This document shows, in pieces, positions 12,755 through 24,920 of a DNA stretch of 64,000 bases. The stretch lies in contig CM060708.1 of the NCBI GenBank assembly GCA_030686995.1, forward strand, positions 187,422,749 through 187,486,748, given 5' to 3'. The notes under the pieces are model-generated. The model made no database searches, had not been told where the DNA came from, and worked only from the letters and a program-made list of their open reading frames with translations. The position numbers and the translations under genes were made by a program. Source of the DNA: Artemisia argyi (lineage: Eukaryota > Streptophyta > Magnoliopsida > Asterales > Asteraceae). How positions within the stretch are numbered: position 1 is the stretch's first letter; every line of letters begins with the position of its first letter.

Positions 12755-13012
12755 CTCCCTCCGTCCTTAAAAAAGTGTTCACCTTACTATTTTTGTTTGT
12801 CCTAAAATAAGTGTCCAGTTTTTATATATGGATAGTAATTATAACTAGTTTATTTAGCCTCCTAATTAAAACTTGCATTAATTACTTATTTTTTTTTTCT
12901 ATATTAACTATGAGGCTAAAAATGACTTTTTATCAATCAAAACTATCATTAATTATACATATCATAATTTATACATTTTTTGTTTGTGGACGTTTTTTTG
13001 AGTCGGAAGGAG
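12755..13012. mobile_element. Stowaway (Tc1/mariner) MITE, 258 bp
   Basis: The left end is CTCCCTCCGTCC, the Stowaway signature. The right end is its imperfect inverse (GTCGGAAGGAG). TA dinucleotides at 12753-12754 and 13013-13014 are the expected target duplication. It lies only 29 bp from the preceding hAT MITE. Confidence 0.85.
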
Positions 13013-13300
13013 TATTATTTTAGTTTGGTATGATTAAACATTTTTGGATAAAGAATATCAAAGCAAAAACGACATGTGTTGCGTAATGTTAATAATGTAG
13101 AGGAAAGTTCAATTGCATACCCTTATTTTAGTGCATACTAATGGACAAATCATCACCATCCATTTAGTTTGATCTAATGGTGATGATAAACCTAAGATTA
13201 AATAGGACAACCTAAGTCCATGTTTTTTTTCTTTTTTTTTTTGTTTTGTTTTGTTTTTTGTTTTTTTTCCTTCCTTTGGCTTTTTTTTACAATTCACGTT

Positions 13301-13339
<39 letters not shown>

Positions 13340-14019
13340 CTTTCCTTCCTTTTTCTTTTTTTTCTCTTTGTTATTTTGCTTCTTTTTTTTTGCCAATTCA
13401 CGTTTTTTTCTTTTTGTTCTTTTTTTGTTCTTTGCGGTTTTTTTTTTCTAATTCACGTTTTTTTCGTTTTCGTCCGTTTTTTACGTTTTCGTCTCTTTTC
13501 AAACGTTTTCGTCCGTTTTCATACGTTTATATACGTTTTCGTCCGTTTTCAAACGTTTTTGCACGTTTTCATACGTTTTTTATGTTTTCGTCCATTTTTA
13601 GACGTTCTCGTCTGTTTTAAAATGTTTACGTTCGTTTTTATACGTTTTCGTCCGTTTTCATACGTTTTGTCTATCTTCTTATGTTTTCGTTTGTTTTCAT
13701 ACGTTTTCGTTCGTTTTAATGCGTTTTCGTCCGTTTTCTTTCGTTTTCGTCCATCTTTAATACATTTTTGTCCGTTTTTTCAGACGTGTTTTTAAGCTTT
13801 CATATATTTTCGTCTATTTTATCACGTTTTCGTCGTTTCTTATGTTTTCACCCATTTTCGGACGTTTTCGTCTAATTTATTACGTTTTCATTTGTTTTGA
13901 TACGTTTTCGTCCATTTTTCATATATTTTTCTCCATTTTCTTACGTGTTTCTACGGTTTCATAAGTTTTTGTCCGTTTTCTTACGTTTTCATCCATTTTC
14001 TTACGTTTCTAAATATTAC

Positions 14020-14606
14020 AACTGATATTAAGAAAATTACAAGTGATACTTTGAATATCACTTGTGATATTTAGAATATCACTTGTGATTTTCTTTTGCT
14101 TTCGTTCGTTTTCATACGTATTTATCCCTTTTATTACGTTATCTCCGTTTTCTTACGTTATCGTCCATTTTCATACATTTTTGAATATCACTATTGGTAT
14201 TCAGAATATCACAATTGCTATTCAGAAAATCGAAATAACACTTGCAATTTTTTGAATATCACTGGTGATATTCTGAATATCACTTGTAATATTCTGAATA
14301 TCTATCACTTGTGATTTTTTAAATATCACTTTTGATTTTTCATGTTACAAAACATTAGTTGAAAATCACTTGTGATATTCAGAATATCACTTGTGATATT
14401 CAGAATATCGCAAAATATCATTTGTGATATTTAGAATATCACTTGTGATATTCAGAATATCGCAGAATATCACTTGTGATATTCAGAATATCATTTGTGG
14501 TATCATAGAATATCACTTGTCATATTCAAAAAATTATAAAATATCACATGTGATATTCAGAAAATTATTTGGGATATTCAGATTATCACTTGTGATATTC
14601 AGAAAA
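14020..14606. repeat. Array of short palindromes, GAATATCACTTGTGATATTC-like
   Basis: Each unit is close to its own reverse complement (GAATATCAC, 2-4 nt, GTGATATTC). About 15-20 degenerate copies are joined by CAGAATATC or similar phrases. It forms the centre of the foldback element, where it could nucleate cruciform pairing. Confidence 0.9.
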
Positions 14607-15372
14607 GTATGAAAACATCTGAAAACAACCAAAGACATTTAAAAACGGACAAAAACGAATGAAAACGGACAGAAACGTAAAAAAACGAATGAATATGTAT
14701 GAAAATGGACAAAAAAAATATGAAAGCATAAAAACACGTATGAATAAGGACAAAAGCGTATAAAAAGTGGATGAAAACGAAAGAAAATGTATGAAAACGG
14801 ACGAAAGCGTAAGAAAACAGATGAAAACGTAAGAAAATGGACAAATATGTATGAAAACGTATAAAAGCGTAAAAATGCGTCTGAAAACAGACGTAAACGT
14901 ATGAAAAATGGACGAAAACGAAAGAAAGCGTATGAAAACAAACGAAAACATATGAAAACGAACGAAACGTAAGAAAACAAACGAAAACATAAGAAAGCTT
15001 AAAAACACGTGTAAAAATGATGAAAACGTATGAAAAATAGACGAAAACGAAAGAATACAGATGAAAACGGACGAAAACGTATGAAAACGAACGAAATCGT
15101 AAGAAAATGAACGAAAACGTATGAAAACGAACGAAAATAGACGAAAGCGGATGAAAACGTAAGAAAATGGACGCATATGTATGAAAACGGACGAAAACGT
15201 ATGAAAGCATAAAAACGCGTATGAAAACGGACGAAAACGTATGAAAAATGGTCGAAAACGAAAGAAAACGGATGAAAATATATTAAAACAAACAAAACGA
15301 ACGAAAACATATGAAACAGACGAAAACGTATGAAAGCAAAAAAAGGTGAATTTTCGAAAAGAAGACAAAAAC

Positions 15373-15434
<62 letters not shown>
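15373..15434. repeat. (AAT)n microsatellite
   Basis: About 20 perfect AAT units inside the right arm of the foldback element; the left arm has no counterpart. Confidence 0.95.
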
Positions 15435-15436
<2 letters not shown>

Positions 15437-17008
15437 GATCGTGAATTGAAAAAAAAAGGTGAATTTGGAAAAAATTAGCCAAAAAAAAGTCAAAAAAATT
15501 GAAAAAAAGGAAACGTGAAATCAAAAGAAAAAAAGCCAAAAAAAATAATAATAAAAATAAAGAAAAGAAAAAGACAAACAAAAAAAGGAAAAAAAACATG
15601 GACTTATGTTTCCCCATTTAATCTTAGGTTAATCCTTACCATTAGATCAAACTAAATGAATAGTGAAGATTTATCTATTGATATGCACCAAAACAAAGGT
15701 ATGCAAAATAAAGTGACTCTAATAGTGTAATGCTGATATTAGACATATTTTTCTTCAAAGACGTTGGACAAGATAATGATATTTACAAGGAACTGTTTTT
15801 TAAAAAGTTATTTTTAAGTCGTGAACTTGTGATTTCATTGAATGATGAAATTGACACTGTCAATACATATTAAAAAAATAGTAACAACAAGTGTCATTTT
15901 GTCATATTTAAACAACTGAATTATCAAAGTAGTGGATTTTAAAGAGTTAACATGGTTTCTTTTTTACTTTTCTTTCTGTCATAATACTAGTAAATAAGGA
16001 ATGTACGCGGTTGCGAGAGGGGTGGGGGATGTTAGAGCATCAAGCCCCCAACTGAACATTTCGATAAATTCCTGATGGGAATAACGGTGACTCAGTGAGT
16101 TTAGCGGGTTTAAGTTATCAGGTTCGAAAATGGAGATAGCCTCTCCACTCAGAATTCATTATGTGGTGTTCCTACCTCTATTATATTTCTACGAGCAAGT
16201 TTGCCCGCGCGTTGCTGCGGGGCGGCCATGTCTGTGTTTATTACAAATATGTTAACGTTTTTTTAGTAAGCAATTATTTTTTTAATATAAAAGAGATCGA
16301 AGCAATATGTAGTTTAAAAATTAGGACACATATTTTACATTAATGGAGATAACATACAACACCAAACAAAAAGCCTTTTAAATTTATAAATTTGACAGTA
16401 CAATAATGCTAGGTACATCAAACTAACAGATATAGAACCAATGTTCTGTTAGACATTTTTTCTTACACATTACTCAAACATGAATCAAAGGATTTGGTTC
16501 TATTAGGTATTTGCAGCTAGAAACTCAGCAAAGATAAACATTGATTGAAAGTAGCAAAACAAACGTCGTATACCCTCATCCGCCTTGTAGTCTCTACAGC
16601 ATGTACACATTGGGTTACAATGAAGGTGGCAGCTAAGGCAACAACCATGTGTGTTGTTCCCATGTGCTTGTCTTTTCTGGATGCTGACGGGGTTCCTATA
16701 TCATCTGGCAATAATCACTACATCTGCTGCTATAGCAGCAAGAGAAATCGCTGCATACCTAATTTACAACATACATGAAAATAAAAATATGGAAATTGCA
16801 CATAACACTTTCCAACAAATTAATTCAAACCATCTATTTCTAATGTTGAATTTAAAACTATTCAATATATATTTGACAAACTTAAATACTAATCAGAACT
16901 TGTGACTTGAGACAATTTAAAACGTACCTTCCGGATCTCTTTTTGAGAACCGACTTGAGGAAACCACCAAGCCAAATGAACTACTTGAGATTTTCGTATG
17001 CCCCTCGT

Positions 17009-17289
17009 CAGTGGCGGACCCAGGATTTTCCAAGGTGGGGGGCAAAAAAAAAATTTTTTTGATAAAATTTGTGATAAACTTTAATAAAAAGGTCATAATT
17101 TTTTTTTTAACACTAAAAACTAAGGTTTTTACATTTTTGGCTTCAAGGTGGGGGGCAATTTGATTTTTTGGAGGGGTGCACTTTAATAAAATGGTCCTAA
17201 AAAATTTTTTTTTACACTAAAATATGAACTTTTTCGGCGAGTCGTGGAGGGCACCGCCCCCCCAAAGCTAAAGAGTAGGTCCGCCCCTG
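17009..17289. mobile_element. hAT MITE inside a relic exon, 281 bp
   Basis: Terminal inverted repeats CAGTGGCGGACC (left) and inverse GTCCGCCCCTG (right), with a perfect 8-bp target duplication CCCCTCGT at 17001-17008 and 17290-17297. Removing it with one duplication copy restores continuity of the minus-strand coding block 17333-16928. It repeats AAGGTGGGGGGCAA internally. Confidence 0.92.
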
Positions 17290-20070
17290 CCCCTCGTAAT
17301 GTACGCGAAGTTTCGAACTTGTCATCCGTGGTACTTGACAACCAAAAACCAAACAAATTTGCAAAGGTTTTTGGTAGTATATTTGTTCTTTTGATTATTA
17401 ACATGTAACCATAATATGTACCTACAAATCATAACGACCATCGTACTTGATTTACCTTACCTTTTCCTAACAACCTCCCCTGTCGGATTTCATTAAACTT
17501 AAAAGTCCATCGCCTCTCAACTGTGTGGAATATCTTATACATCACGTCCACATAAAATTAAATTCCATTGACAGCATAAGTAACTTCAAATCGAGTAGTT
17601 CTGCAGTTGTCTAACATAACAGATAGAAGTTAGGATTCTAAAGGTCGCCAAAATGGTACTAAATAATCAGCTACAATATATTTCATCTTCATCATACCTT
17701 GTAGTGAGCTTGCTGAAATTGCATAATGTATTTTATGCCATTAAGAAGTGCCAAACACCACCATAAGTAGTTATAACAATAAGTAATTCCAACATTAGTA
17801 GATGAATTCCACCTCTCCGAAATCAAACCTGATCAAATGTGTGAACACGCCTGAAAAATACCAACGACAATAAAAAAATCAAAATAAAATTTACAACAGC
17901 TTTTTTTTTTTTTTTTTTTTTTTCATTGTCATTTAAGCTGTTTGCTAACCTGTTTCAAAAGCATATGTAATAAGTATAACAAATTCGCTGTTTCTTGTGA
18001 AATTGAAGACCTGTTCTAAAAGCATATGTAAGGTAACTAAAGATTTTCATATGCCAAAATAAAAGTATAATGCATGGTATCAATGGATCATAAAGAAAAG
18101 AGTAGTTGCAAACCTGCTTTGATCACTACACATAAGCATCGGGTGTTAGGCAACCACCATGGCGACACAAAGAACTCGACCTCGCTCTTATAATCCTGCA
18201 AATGTAGACCAAAATTTAAGCACCTTTTGACAGATTTATGAATTACGAAATAATCAACAAAAATACATGAGAATAGCAACAACATCATAAGTTGGAGTCC
18301 ACTGATTTTTAAGGATGTCTAAGCATGTGCTTCCATCTGCACTCAATACATATTTTTAAAAACTGTCAAGTCTTATTAAAACCGCTTTATTGCCCATTAC
18401 TTAAAAATGTCACTGTATTTCAATTGAACATCTTGTACAAATATCTAGCAAATTTTGATTTTATAGCCTGCAAATTTAGATTAAATTAATCTACATGTAT
18501 TCTCATTTAGTTCTATAACCAAATTCAAGCCTACATGTTCAATGGTCATTCCTTACACTGGGAACAATTTCTCAGTTCGATTTAATAGCCAAATTCAATA
18601 TAAAGCTATAAACATATAAAATGTGTTTAGCGTGTTATTATAAAATCAATCAAGCTGTCCACTTTCCCCATTCAACCTATAATAAACTGAGTGCATCAAC
18701 GTAAAAGTATGTATTTGGTGCAGTTCGTTAACATTTAAATCATTCATTTTGTTTTAGTCATCGGAATAATAATTAAAATAGACCTCTAAAGTGTCAATCA
18801 TCCTTTTTTCGGTTAACGGGTCGATTTGAGTTGTATCATATCTATAAGATGTCAAATAAAAAATGTTAGCTAAAAAAAGAAATATTTCAAAAACGTTGTG
18901 CAGATCAAAGAGATTTTAAAGGCGGCTAAAGTTTTAGTTTTAATGCAAACAATCAGGTATATCATTTTATTGAAAAGGCACCCGACTTGTGTGAGAGAGT
19001 TATCGCTTTGATCCGTTGCCCAATCCGCTGTCCATCATGGACCAATTCATGGGTCCTAATAAGATCAATCGTGTAACCTTTGAAATATATAAATTTGGAA
19101 ATTGTATTAGTTACCTGCAAGGAGTAGCATGAATATGCAGGTGTGAACTAAAATTTAGTCAACCCGTTTCGACCCACCATCTGTTCGGCAAATGTCTCAT
19201 TCAACTGATCTCTAGTTTGGACCAGATCCAAACCAATTTAGGAAATTCTGATTTCCATAAGGCAGTGTTGACTGATGTCGATTGATTTGCCCCATTTCCC
19301 ATTTAAGTAAACTTATTATTTACATATATGACCTGTTAATAAACGATCATTTGAAAACACTTAAGGTGACTTGCGAGTTATCGAAAAACAATCTAGAGTA
19401 ACAATGTATTGACCATTGTTCTGACCTTTCATCTCCAAGTTTGACGCACACAAAGTTACAACATTTGGTTTGTGACTCATCATCGTCCTGCAGTTAAATG
19501 AACCACAGATAAGATTAAAAAATAAATAAATAAATAAATAAAAAAACACTAAGATTTCGGTTTCAGGGAAACTAACATTCATTAAATCCTGAGAATGCAT
19601 ATTTCAGATATATCTCAGGAAGCAGGATTTCTAAAACAATGGTAGACCCTACTCATATATTCTACATTTTCAAGCATTCGTTGTGAGGATGAAATTTTTA
19701 ACACACCTACACAGCTCATTGATCAACAAATAGCTGTCTCTAGTCCTAACCAATTGTTCAACTTACTGATAATCAATATCGATGATAACCGCGCTATGCA
19801 CCTTAGGATTCGTCTACTTTTTTGTTGTACCAACTCATTTTCATTTATTCTGAATTGCAATTTCAACTATTTATTAGCCATCTACACAGCTCTTTGATTA
19901 ACAAAAAGCTGATTCTAGTCGTAACCAAATGTTTATCAGTAATAATCAATATCGATGATAAACCCACTTAACACTTATAGTAAATGGTTGAAGGCATAGG
20001 TAACTGGTTTCCACAGTTGTGCATTAGTTGATTGCAGTAGTTGCTGACCATTTAATTGTACTTAGTGTGG

Positions 20071-20345
20071 ACTGTTTGGATACCTTATTGCAACAACTTA
20101 TTAACCTTGAATCATGCTTATAAGGGCTGCTTGGAAATCTTACTTAAGTACCTAAATGACCTTCACCTGTTGATATTAAGGGCTGTTTGGATAGCCTATT
20201 TCAGTAGCTAATTAACAGTAACCTGTTGTAGCTATGGGTTGTTTGGATAGCTTATTACAACCACTAATATATCTTGACCTGATCGTTTCAATCTCTCTTA
20301 CTAATATGTTAAATCATGGGTTGTTTGGATAGCCTATTTCAACAT
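20071..20345. repeat. Degenerate tandem repeat, about 55-bp period
   Basis: The phrase GG(C/T)TG(T/C)TTGGATAGCCTATT recurs near 20071, 20127, 20182, 20238 and 20320, giving spacings near 55 bp and one of about 82 bp. It resembles degenerate TTTGGATAG-type plant repeats. No coding sense is seen. Confidence 0.6.
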
Positions 20346-20915
20346 CTCATTACAGTGGCATAAAATATAAATTAGAAAATACCAGAGGTTAATTATCTTG
20401 ATTAAATAGCTAGCTAAAGTGAAACCAAAATAATTGCAAACAAACATTAGGTATACTTTGCTTAACGCAATTTGTGTAAGCATCTATCTATCTCAACTGA
20501 TACCTATTACTGAATTCACATATGCAGAGTATGCTCCTTTGTCAATTTTTACACATTCCCCATCCCGTCTTTTACGTCCTCTCAAATAATACGAAGAAGA
20601 CACACCTATAAAAACAAAGGCAAAATTTAATAGCGAAAAAAATGTACACACGAACTATCTGAAGCTTTAGAAAAACAAATCATACGTTGTTCTAAACTAA
20701 TATAGTTAAATAATTAATAGTATACCTCCAAAATCAACTTCGCCATCAGCTTAAACCCTTCCTAATCCTTGTCGTTCGGACCATCCCCATCCTCAACCTC
20801 CTCTTTATCATCATCCTCACCAACCTCCAACTCGACCGGACTATTCCTCTTGTCATCCGAAATAGTCAACTGATTCAAATAAACAGTTATAGTCAGTAAA
20901 AGATTACGAAATACC

Positions 20916-22160
20916 ATGAACATTGCTAATCATAACTGTCTAGCTGATTATTTATGTCGACAATCAGTATTCAGTAAGCTACTTGAAACAACTTATTTCC
21001 ACACAAAAAACTCAGTAACTTTTGACATAAATTTGATATCTTTACCAATCTCACCAACCCTCATCATTTCACTAACTCATTTCATCATTTTAAAGAAGTA
21101 AGCACCTTCCGTTGGCAGCATAAATTCATCTAATTAGTTGAACTCATTTCATTAATTTAATGACCTCATCATTTCACCTATATATGCTCTTTTTAAATAA
21201 CTATCAAATAAGCATATGTTGCTTATTTGGTATTGCATCCACAGCATCCACCCAAAAAAACCATAAATTAAAAAAAGTAAATAAAAAAAAATTGCTTTTC
21301 TCAAACCTGGTTCACGAATCAGTGCATCGAACTGCTGTTACAATAATGAAAATCGAAATCCAATTTGCAAATCAAAACGGAAATGATTATTATCAGGATA
21401 AAAAAAGGACATAATAAAGAGAATGAAAACAATCAAATTCAACAATAAACTGAAATAATCATACCGAATTTAATTAACCCTAAAAATCATCTACTATCAC
21501 GTTTGAAAAAGTAAAATTTTATAAGCAACCCCATAAACCCATAAAATATCAAAACCCCAAAATTAAGACAAACCCCATAAACCCATAAAATATCTAATGC
21601 AGGCTGCTACCTTGATCACCAATATTTTTTTTGGGCACAAATTTTGGCTGATGCACTTTTCTTCCTCCTGATCATATAGAGAACAAATGTATGCACATGG
21701 AGAGTGCATCTTGAAAGTTCTTAACAGTTGGTCAATTGGAAACCATACCCAAATCTACTGTACACTTCACATGGTTGGCTTAGAATGAGTAGTACGACAC
21801 AGCAGGTTGCTTACCCTGCTGAGTTTGAAAAATATGGCACGTTTGGTGCATTAGTGAATGTATTAGCAACACTAAACTATGAACAGTCTAACTGGAAAAG
21901 TTTGGCAACCAATGGGCTTTTGCCAAGCCCAACTCTCATTACTGTGGATCAATTAAACTTGACTAATCACCCATGTTTACCAATTTAAGTACCCACTACA
22001 ACCAATAGCATGCAAGATTAAAAGATAACAAAGTTTTTTTTGAAAATTCATTAATGTCACATCAACTTTCATTCTTAGAATATAGGATAATATGCTCAAG
22101 TTTGACTACCTAACCTCACGTTGTTATAAACAACTAAATATTATATTTTTTATATCAACA
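20916..22160. other. Mostly intergenic
   Basis: No gene supported. A plus-strand frame at 21728-21988 (86 codons, containing VAYPAEFEKYGTFGALVNVL) has reasonably coding-like composition but no recognisable domain and no splice or promoter context. It may be a relic exon. Confidence 0.35.
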
Positions 22161-22168
22161 ATATTTTA

Positions 22169-22552
22169 AGGGCCCGTTTGGTTCAGAGGCTTGGTTTGGG
22201 TTTTGGGATTAAAAATACTAAAATCTATGTTTGTTTCAAAAGTTGGCATTAAAATATGAGAACCAATGCCAAATATTATGCATTGTTTAAAACCTTGGAG
22301 GGTACCCACGGATTAAAATTTTATAGGACCAGCATAACAATTGTATGAACTAAAAAATTTCTTTCTCTTTTAATCTCTTATTTAAATGGATCCACTAATA
22401 ATTAAATAATTTAATTAATTGTTAAAATATTATTATATACATACAATCCATTATTTTCTCTTACATCATTATTTTTAACTTACATCAAAACAAAATTCAA
22501 ATTCAAATTCAAATTCTAATCCTAAACCCATCTACGAACCAAACGGGCCCTT
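22169..22552. mobile_element. MITE with 17-bp terminal inverted repeats
   Basis: AAGGGCCCGTTTGGTTC at the left is exactly inverted at the right end (GAACCAAACGGGCCCTT). The total is about 384 bp and the element has no ORF. The target duplication is not clear (TAA left, TTG right), so the superfamily (PIF/Harbinger or hAT) stays open. Confidence 0.75.
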
Positions 22553-22858
22553 GGGTAGGTGGGGTTGTGCTTATACTATGTAATGTTATGGTACGGCCTA
22601 TGATTGTTATAAAAAATTATTTAGTTAGTGAGAAGTACTTTATTTTTTAAGAAACTTTTTATAAACTTTTTATAAAAAATCGAAAAACTAAAAAACCTGT
22701 TTAGTCACATTTTTCTAAAACCATTGTAAAAAAAATAAAATGTCACTTTCCAAATTGTAAGTATAAAACTGCGAAGTCCAATTTGCCCTTCTCTTCTTTT
22801 AAAAAAGGAAAATATAACGTTATCTAAATATGTTTTCAAAGTTCTCAACTCTTCTCAA

Positions 22859-22860
<2 letters not shown>

Positions 22861-22901
<41 letters not shown>
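22861..22901. repeat. poly(A) tract
   Basis: A homopolymer of about 41 A with no recognisable retroposon body before it. Confidence 0.9.
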
Positions 22902-22902
<1 letters not shown>

Positions 22903-24529
22903 GCTTCCCTCCTCAAAGAAACTAAAAATAGAAAAGTAAGAATTTTTCTACAACTAAATGCAACCTTACCTTTTCAAAAGTTAAAAGTAATGTTATTTAT
23001 CCATTAGTTAAAAGGGAATTTTGTTATAAGTTTTTCTAAAACATGGTTATATGCATACTCTAAAAGGAAAATATCATTAAAAAAAAAAGCATTATGCTTG
23101 TCAAAAAATCATCTTTATAGTAGCAAGAAAAAAAAACTTTGTGAACACTAATATTGACACTTTGTCTTTATGTAAGTAGTATGACCATTTTATCCTTTCA
23201 AATTACATAAATGATCCCTGCTATGTGTGAAAACACATACGTTTTTTTTTTAATCAATAACGGACCCAAATAACCAAAAATTAATCATAACTGCCAAATA
23301 TATGTATGTTTTTTTGTTTGTGCATGTGCAGGTACCGGATATTAGAAAAAGACATAAAGAAAAACAAAACGGACGAAAACGAGCACGAGATTTGGAAAGA
23401 ATATTAAAAGTCGAGGCCAAGGATGCATTTCTATTTTTGGATCATTTTTCATCAAGCCTTAGCCCAAATATCAAAACCAACCCAAATAACAAATCACATT
23501 TCACCAACAATCCTTGAAATAGTTTTGCATTTTTAGTCCTTAATTTGCAAAATTAATCCTTTTCACTAACCAAGTTAAATCCTTTTATTATTGATCGAAT
23601 TTAATAAAAACCCATAAACCAACGCATCCCTTTTAAAATAACCAAAGCCCATCACCACACTTATCTACCCAGTCTAATAACCCGGATCCACTTACCTTTT
23701 ATTATAACCCAAAGGTCAAACCCCCTTATAACTCCCAGGTCAAACAATAAACCTGCCAAACCCAGTTACTATTCATTCACCCCAACCTCCAATTTACTCT
23801 GCTCTCCATAATTTACCCGTACCACTTAAATGCTTCTAGAACCCTGACACATGATGACCTTAATCCTGACAAGCTGGCAATCCTGAGACAAATGATTGGA
23901 TGAGGCGTGTCATCACATGATCTAAGGGCTGAGATTGAAGGATTGATGATTGGGAAACGATGGAAGGTCATGATTAAAGCTCTGGATGCTTCTCCAAACC
24001 CGAAAGAGCACCTCAGTTAGCTATAAATAGCAGTCTCATCTCACACACAAGGGCATGTAGTTTTTTAGAGTCTTGTTTACTTTTAGTGTAATTTTAGATT
24101 TTAATTTAGTGTGTAATCTTTAATTTATGTCTTTCTATTTTCAAAGCATTGTACTCTTCTTTAATTAGTAATAAAATTTCAGTTTTATTTAAATTCATGT
24201 TCAATTTTACTTATAAGCTTTTATAATAATATTTGTTTATGGTTGATAAGCTTAATTTGAGTTAAGTTTGTTTGTTGATTGTTTTCAAAGCTTTTAAGTT
24301 CAAAAGTCAAATAAGGTAATTGATGAGGCGAAAAATGATCCGTTTTTAGGGGGTCATTTAAGCCCGGAATTGAATTTATTTGATCAAATATTGCCCTAAA
24401 TCGTTATTTTTGTGATTTTAGGTACTTTTGGAGTGAATTCTGGAAAAGGAAGCATTTTGGATGTTTTTGAAGCATAAAAGTGAAGAAAACGGCAAAGTAT
24501 TAATTTTCCTTGCTGGGAACAGTACCTGA

Positions 24530-24895
24530 CGGCGTCACAAACTTCTTCATGATGGCGTCAAGAGTAATACAAGAGGTGGAAGTGGATAAAGTCCGTGACG
24601 GTCGAGAAAGTTTTGTGCATTGGAGATGACGGCGTCACCCAAGGCTGTCACGTGTAAAATTAAAGAGTGATGACCTAGAAAATTTCTTGAAGGTGTCACG
24701 TAGGCCGTTACGTGTTAACTTGTCAAAACTTGCGCGCGAAGTAGCTGATATTATTTTGGTCATAACTTTTGCATACGAACTCAGATTTAGGTGATTCAAA
24801 AGCCCACGCGAAGAGGACGAAGAAATCTACAATTTGGTGAAGAAAAATTGGTCATGACGCCGTCGCTCTTTACGAGGTGACGCCGTCAAGCCTTG
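24530..24895 (+). promoter_or_regulatory. Cluster of TGACG palindromes in LTR U3
   Basis: At least six copies or half-copies of TGACGGCGTCA/TGACGCCGTCA lie upstream of the TATA box. TGACG is the core of as-1 type sites bound by TGA-class bZIP factors (known biology). Use as an enhancer here is inference. The same cluster recurs in the LTRs of A2 (about 28118-28350, 33579-33780) and A3 (about 40763-40983, 45825-46045). Confidence 0.6.
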
Positions 24896-24911
24896 CCGAC
24901 AGAAAACTTGC

Positions 24912-24920
24912 CTATAAAAT
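24912..24920 (+). promoter_or_regulatory. TATA box of A4 LTR
   Basis: CTATAAAAT lies at the expected place downstream of the TGACG cluster; the 3' LTR has CTATAAATA at 53808-53816. Transcription probably starts some 30 bp downstream, before the CCCTAAACCCTAAGG stretch. Confidence 0.65.

Larger units (their letters stand above)
13098..15721. mobile_element. 2.6-kb foldback element built from satellite repeats
   Basis: About 120 bp at 13098-13230 is repeated in inverted orientation at about 15590-15721 (shared core includes CATTTAGTTTGATCTAATGG). Inside each terminal repeat the composition is mirrored: a T-rich tract (13220-13457) against an A-rich tract (15436-15600), then an array of ACGTTTTCGTCCGTTTTC units (13458-14025) against its reverse complement (14607-15345). 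The centre (14020-14606) is an array of short palindromes. I could not define a clean target duplication or any transposase. Long translations across it (Phe/Val/Arg-rich) are artefacts of the repeat. Confidence 0.85.
16504..20869 (-). pseudogene. Decayed multi-exon gene, unrecognised
   Basis: Minus-strand blocks with plausible splice borders and coding character: 20869-20762 (acidic, EVGEDDDKEEVEDGDG, ends in a stop), 20605-20504 (YYLRGRKRRDGECVKIDKGA), 19487 down to about 19390 (KCCNFVCVKLGDERSEQWSI), 18195-18114 (EVEFFVSPWWLPNTRCLC), 17610-17461 (VERRWTFKFNEIRQGRLL), 17333-16928 (LGGFLKSVLKKRSGR) and 16758 downward (YAAISLAAIAADVVIIAR). The last two join in phase. In-frame stops occur in at least the 17610-17461 and 17333-16928 blocks, other joins are out of phase, and a MITE interrupts one exon. 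I do not recognise the protein; the last part has membrane-like character. Exon order is an inference. Confidence 0.45.

Noticed and set aside
13458..14025. CRISPR-like regular repeats
   Set aside because: Units are degenerate, contiguous, without unique spacers, and in a plant genome; it is a satellite array.
13220..15617. Long Phe/Val/Arg-rich open frames on both strands (up to 343 codons)
   Set aside because: Produced by stop-poor satellite and T-rich repeats of the foldback element; both strands and several frames are open at once.
16190..16240. GC-rich TTTGCCCGCGCGTTGCTGCGGGGC stretch (here in two parts: TTTGCCCGCGCG and TTGCTGCGGGGC) as a Helitron end
   Set aside because: Hairpin-like, but no CTRR-T follows at the right distance and no 5' end was found.
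18000..18300. Separate small membrane-protein gene on the minus strand
   Set aside because: The hydrophobic part is translated intron; only 18195-18114 has exon-like borders.
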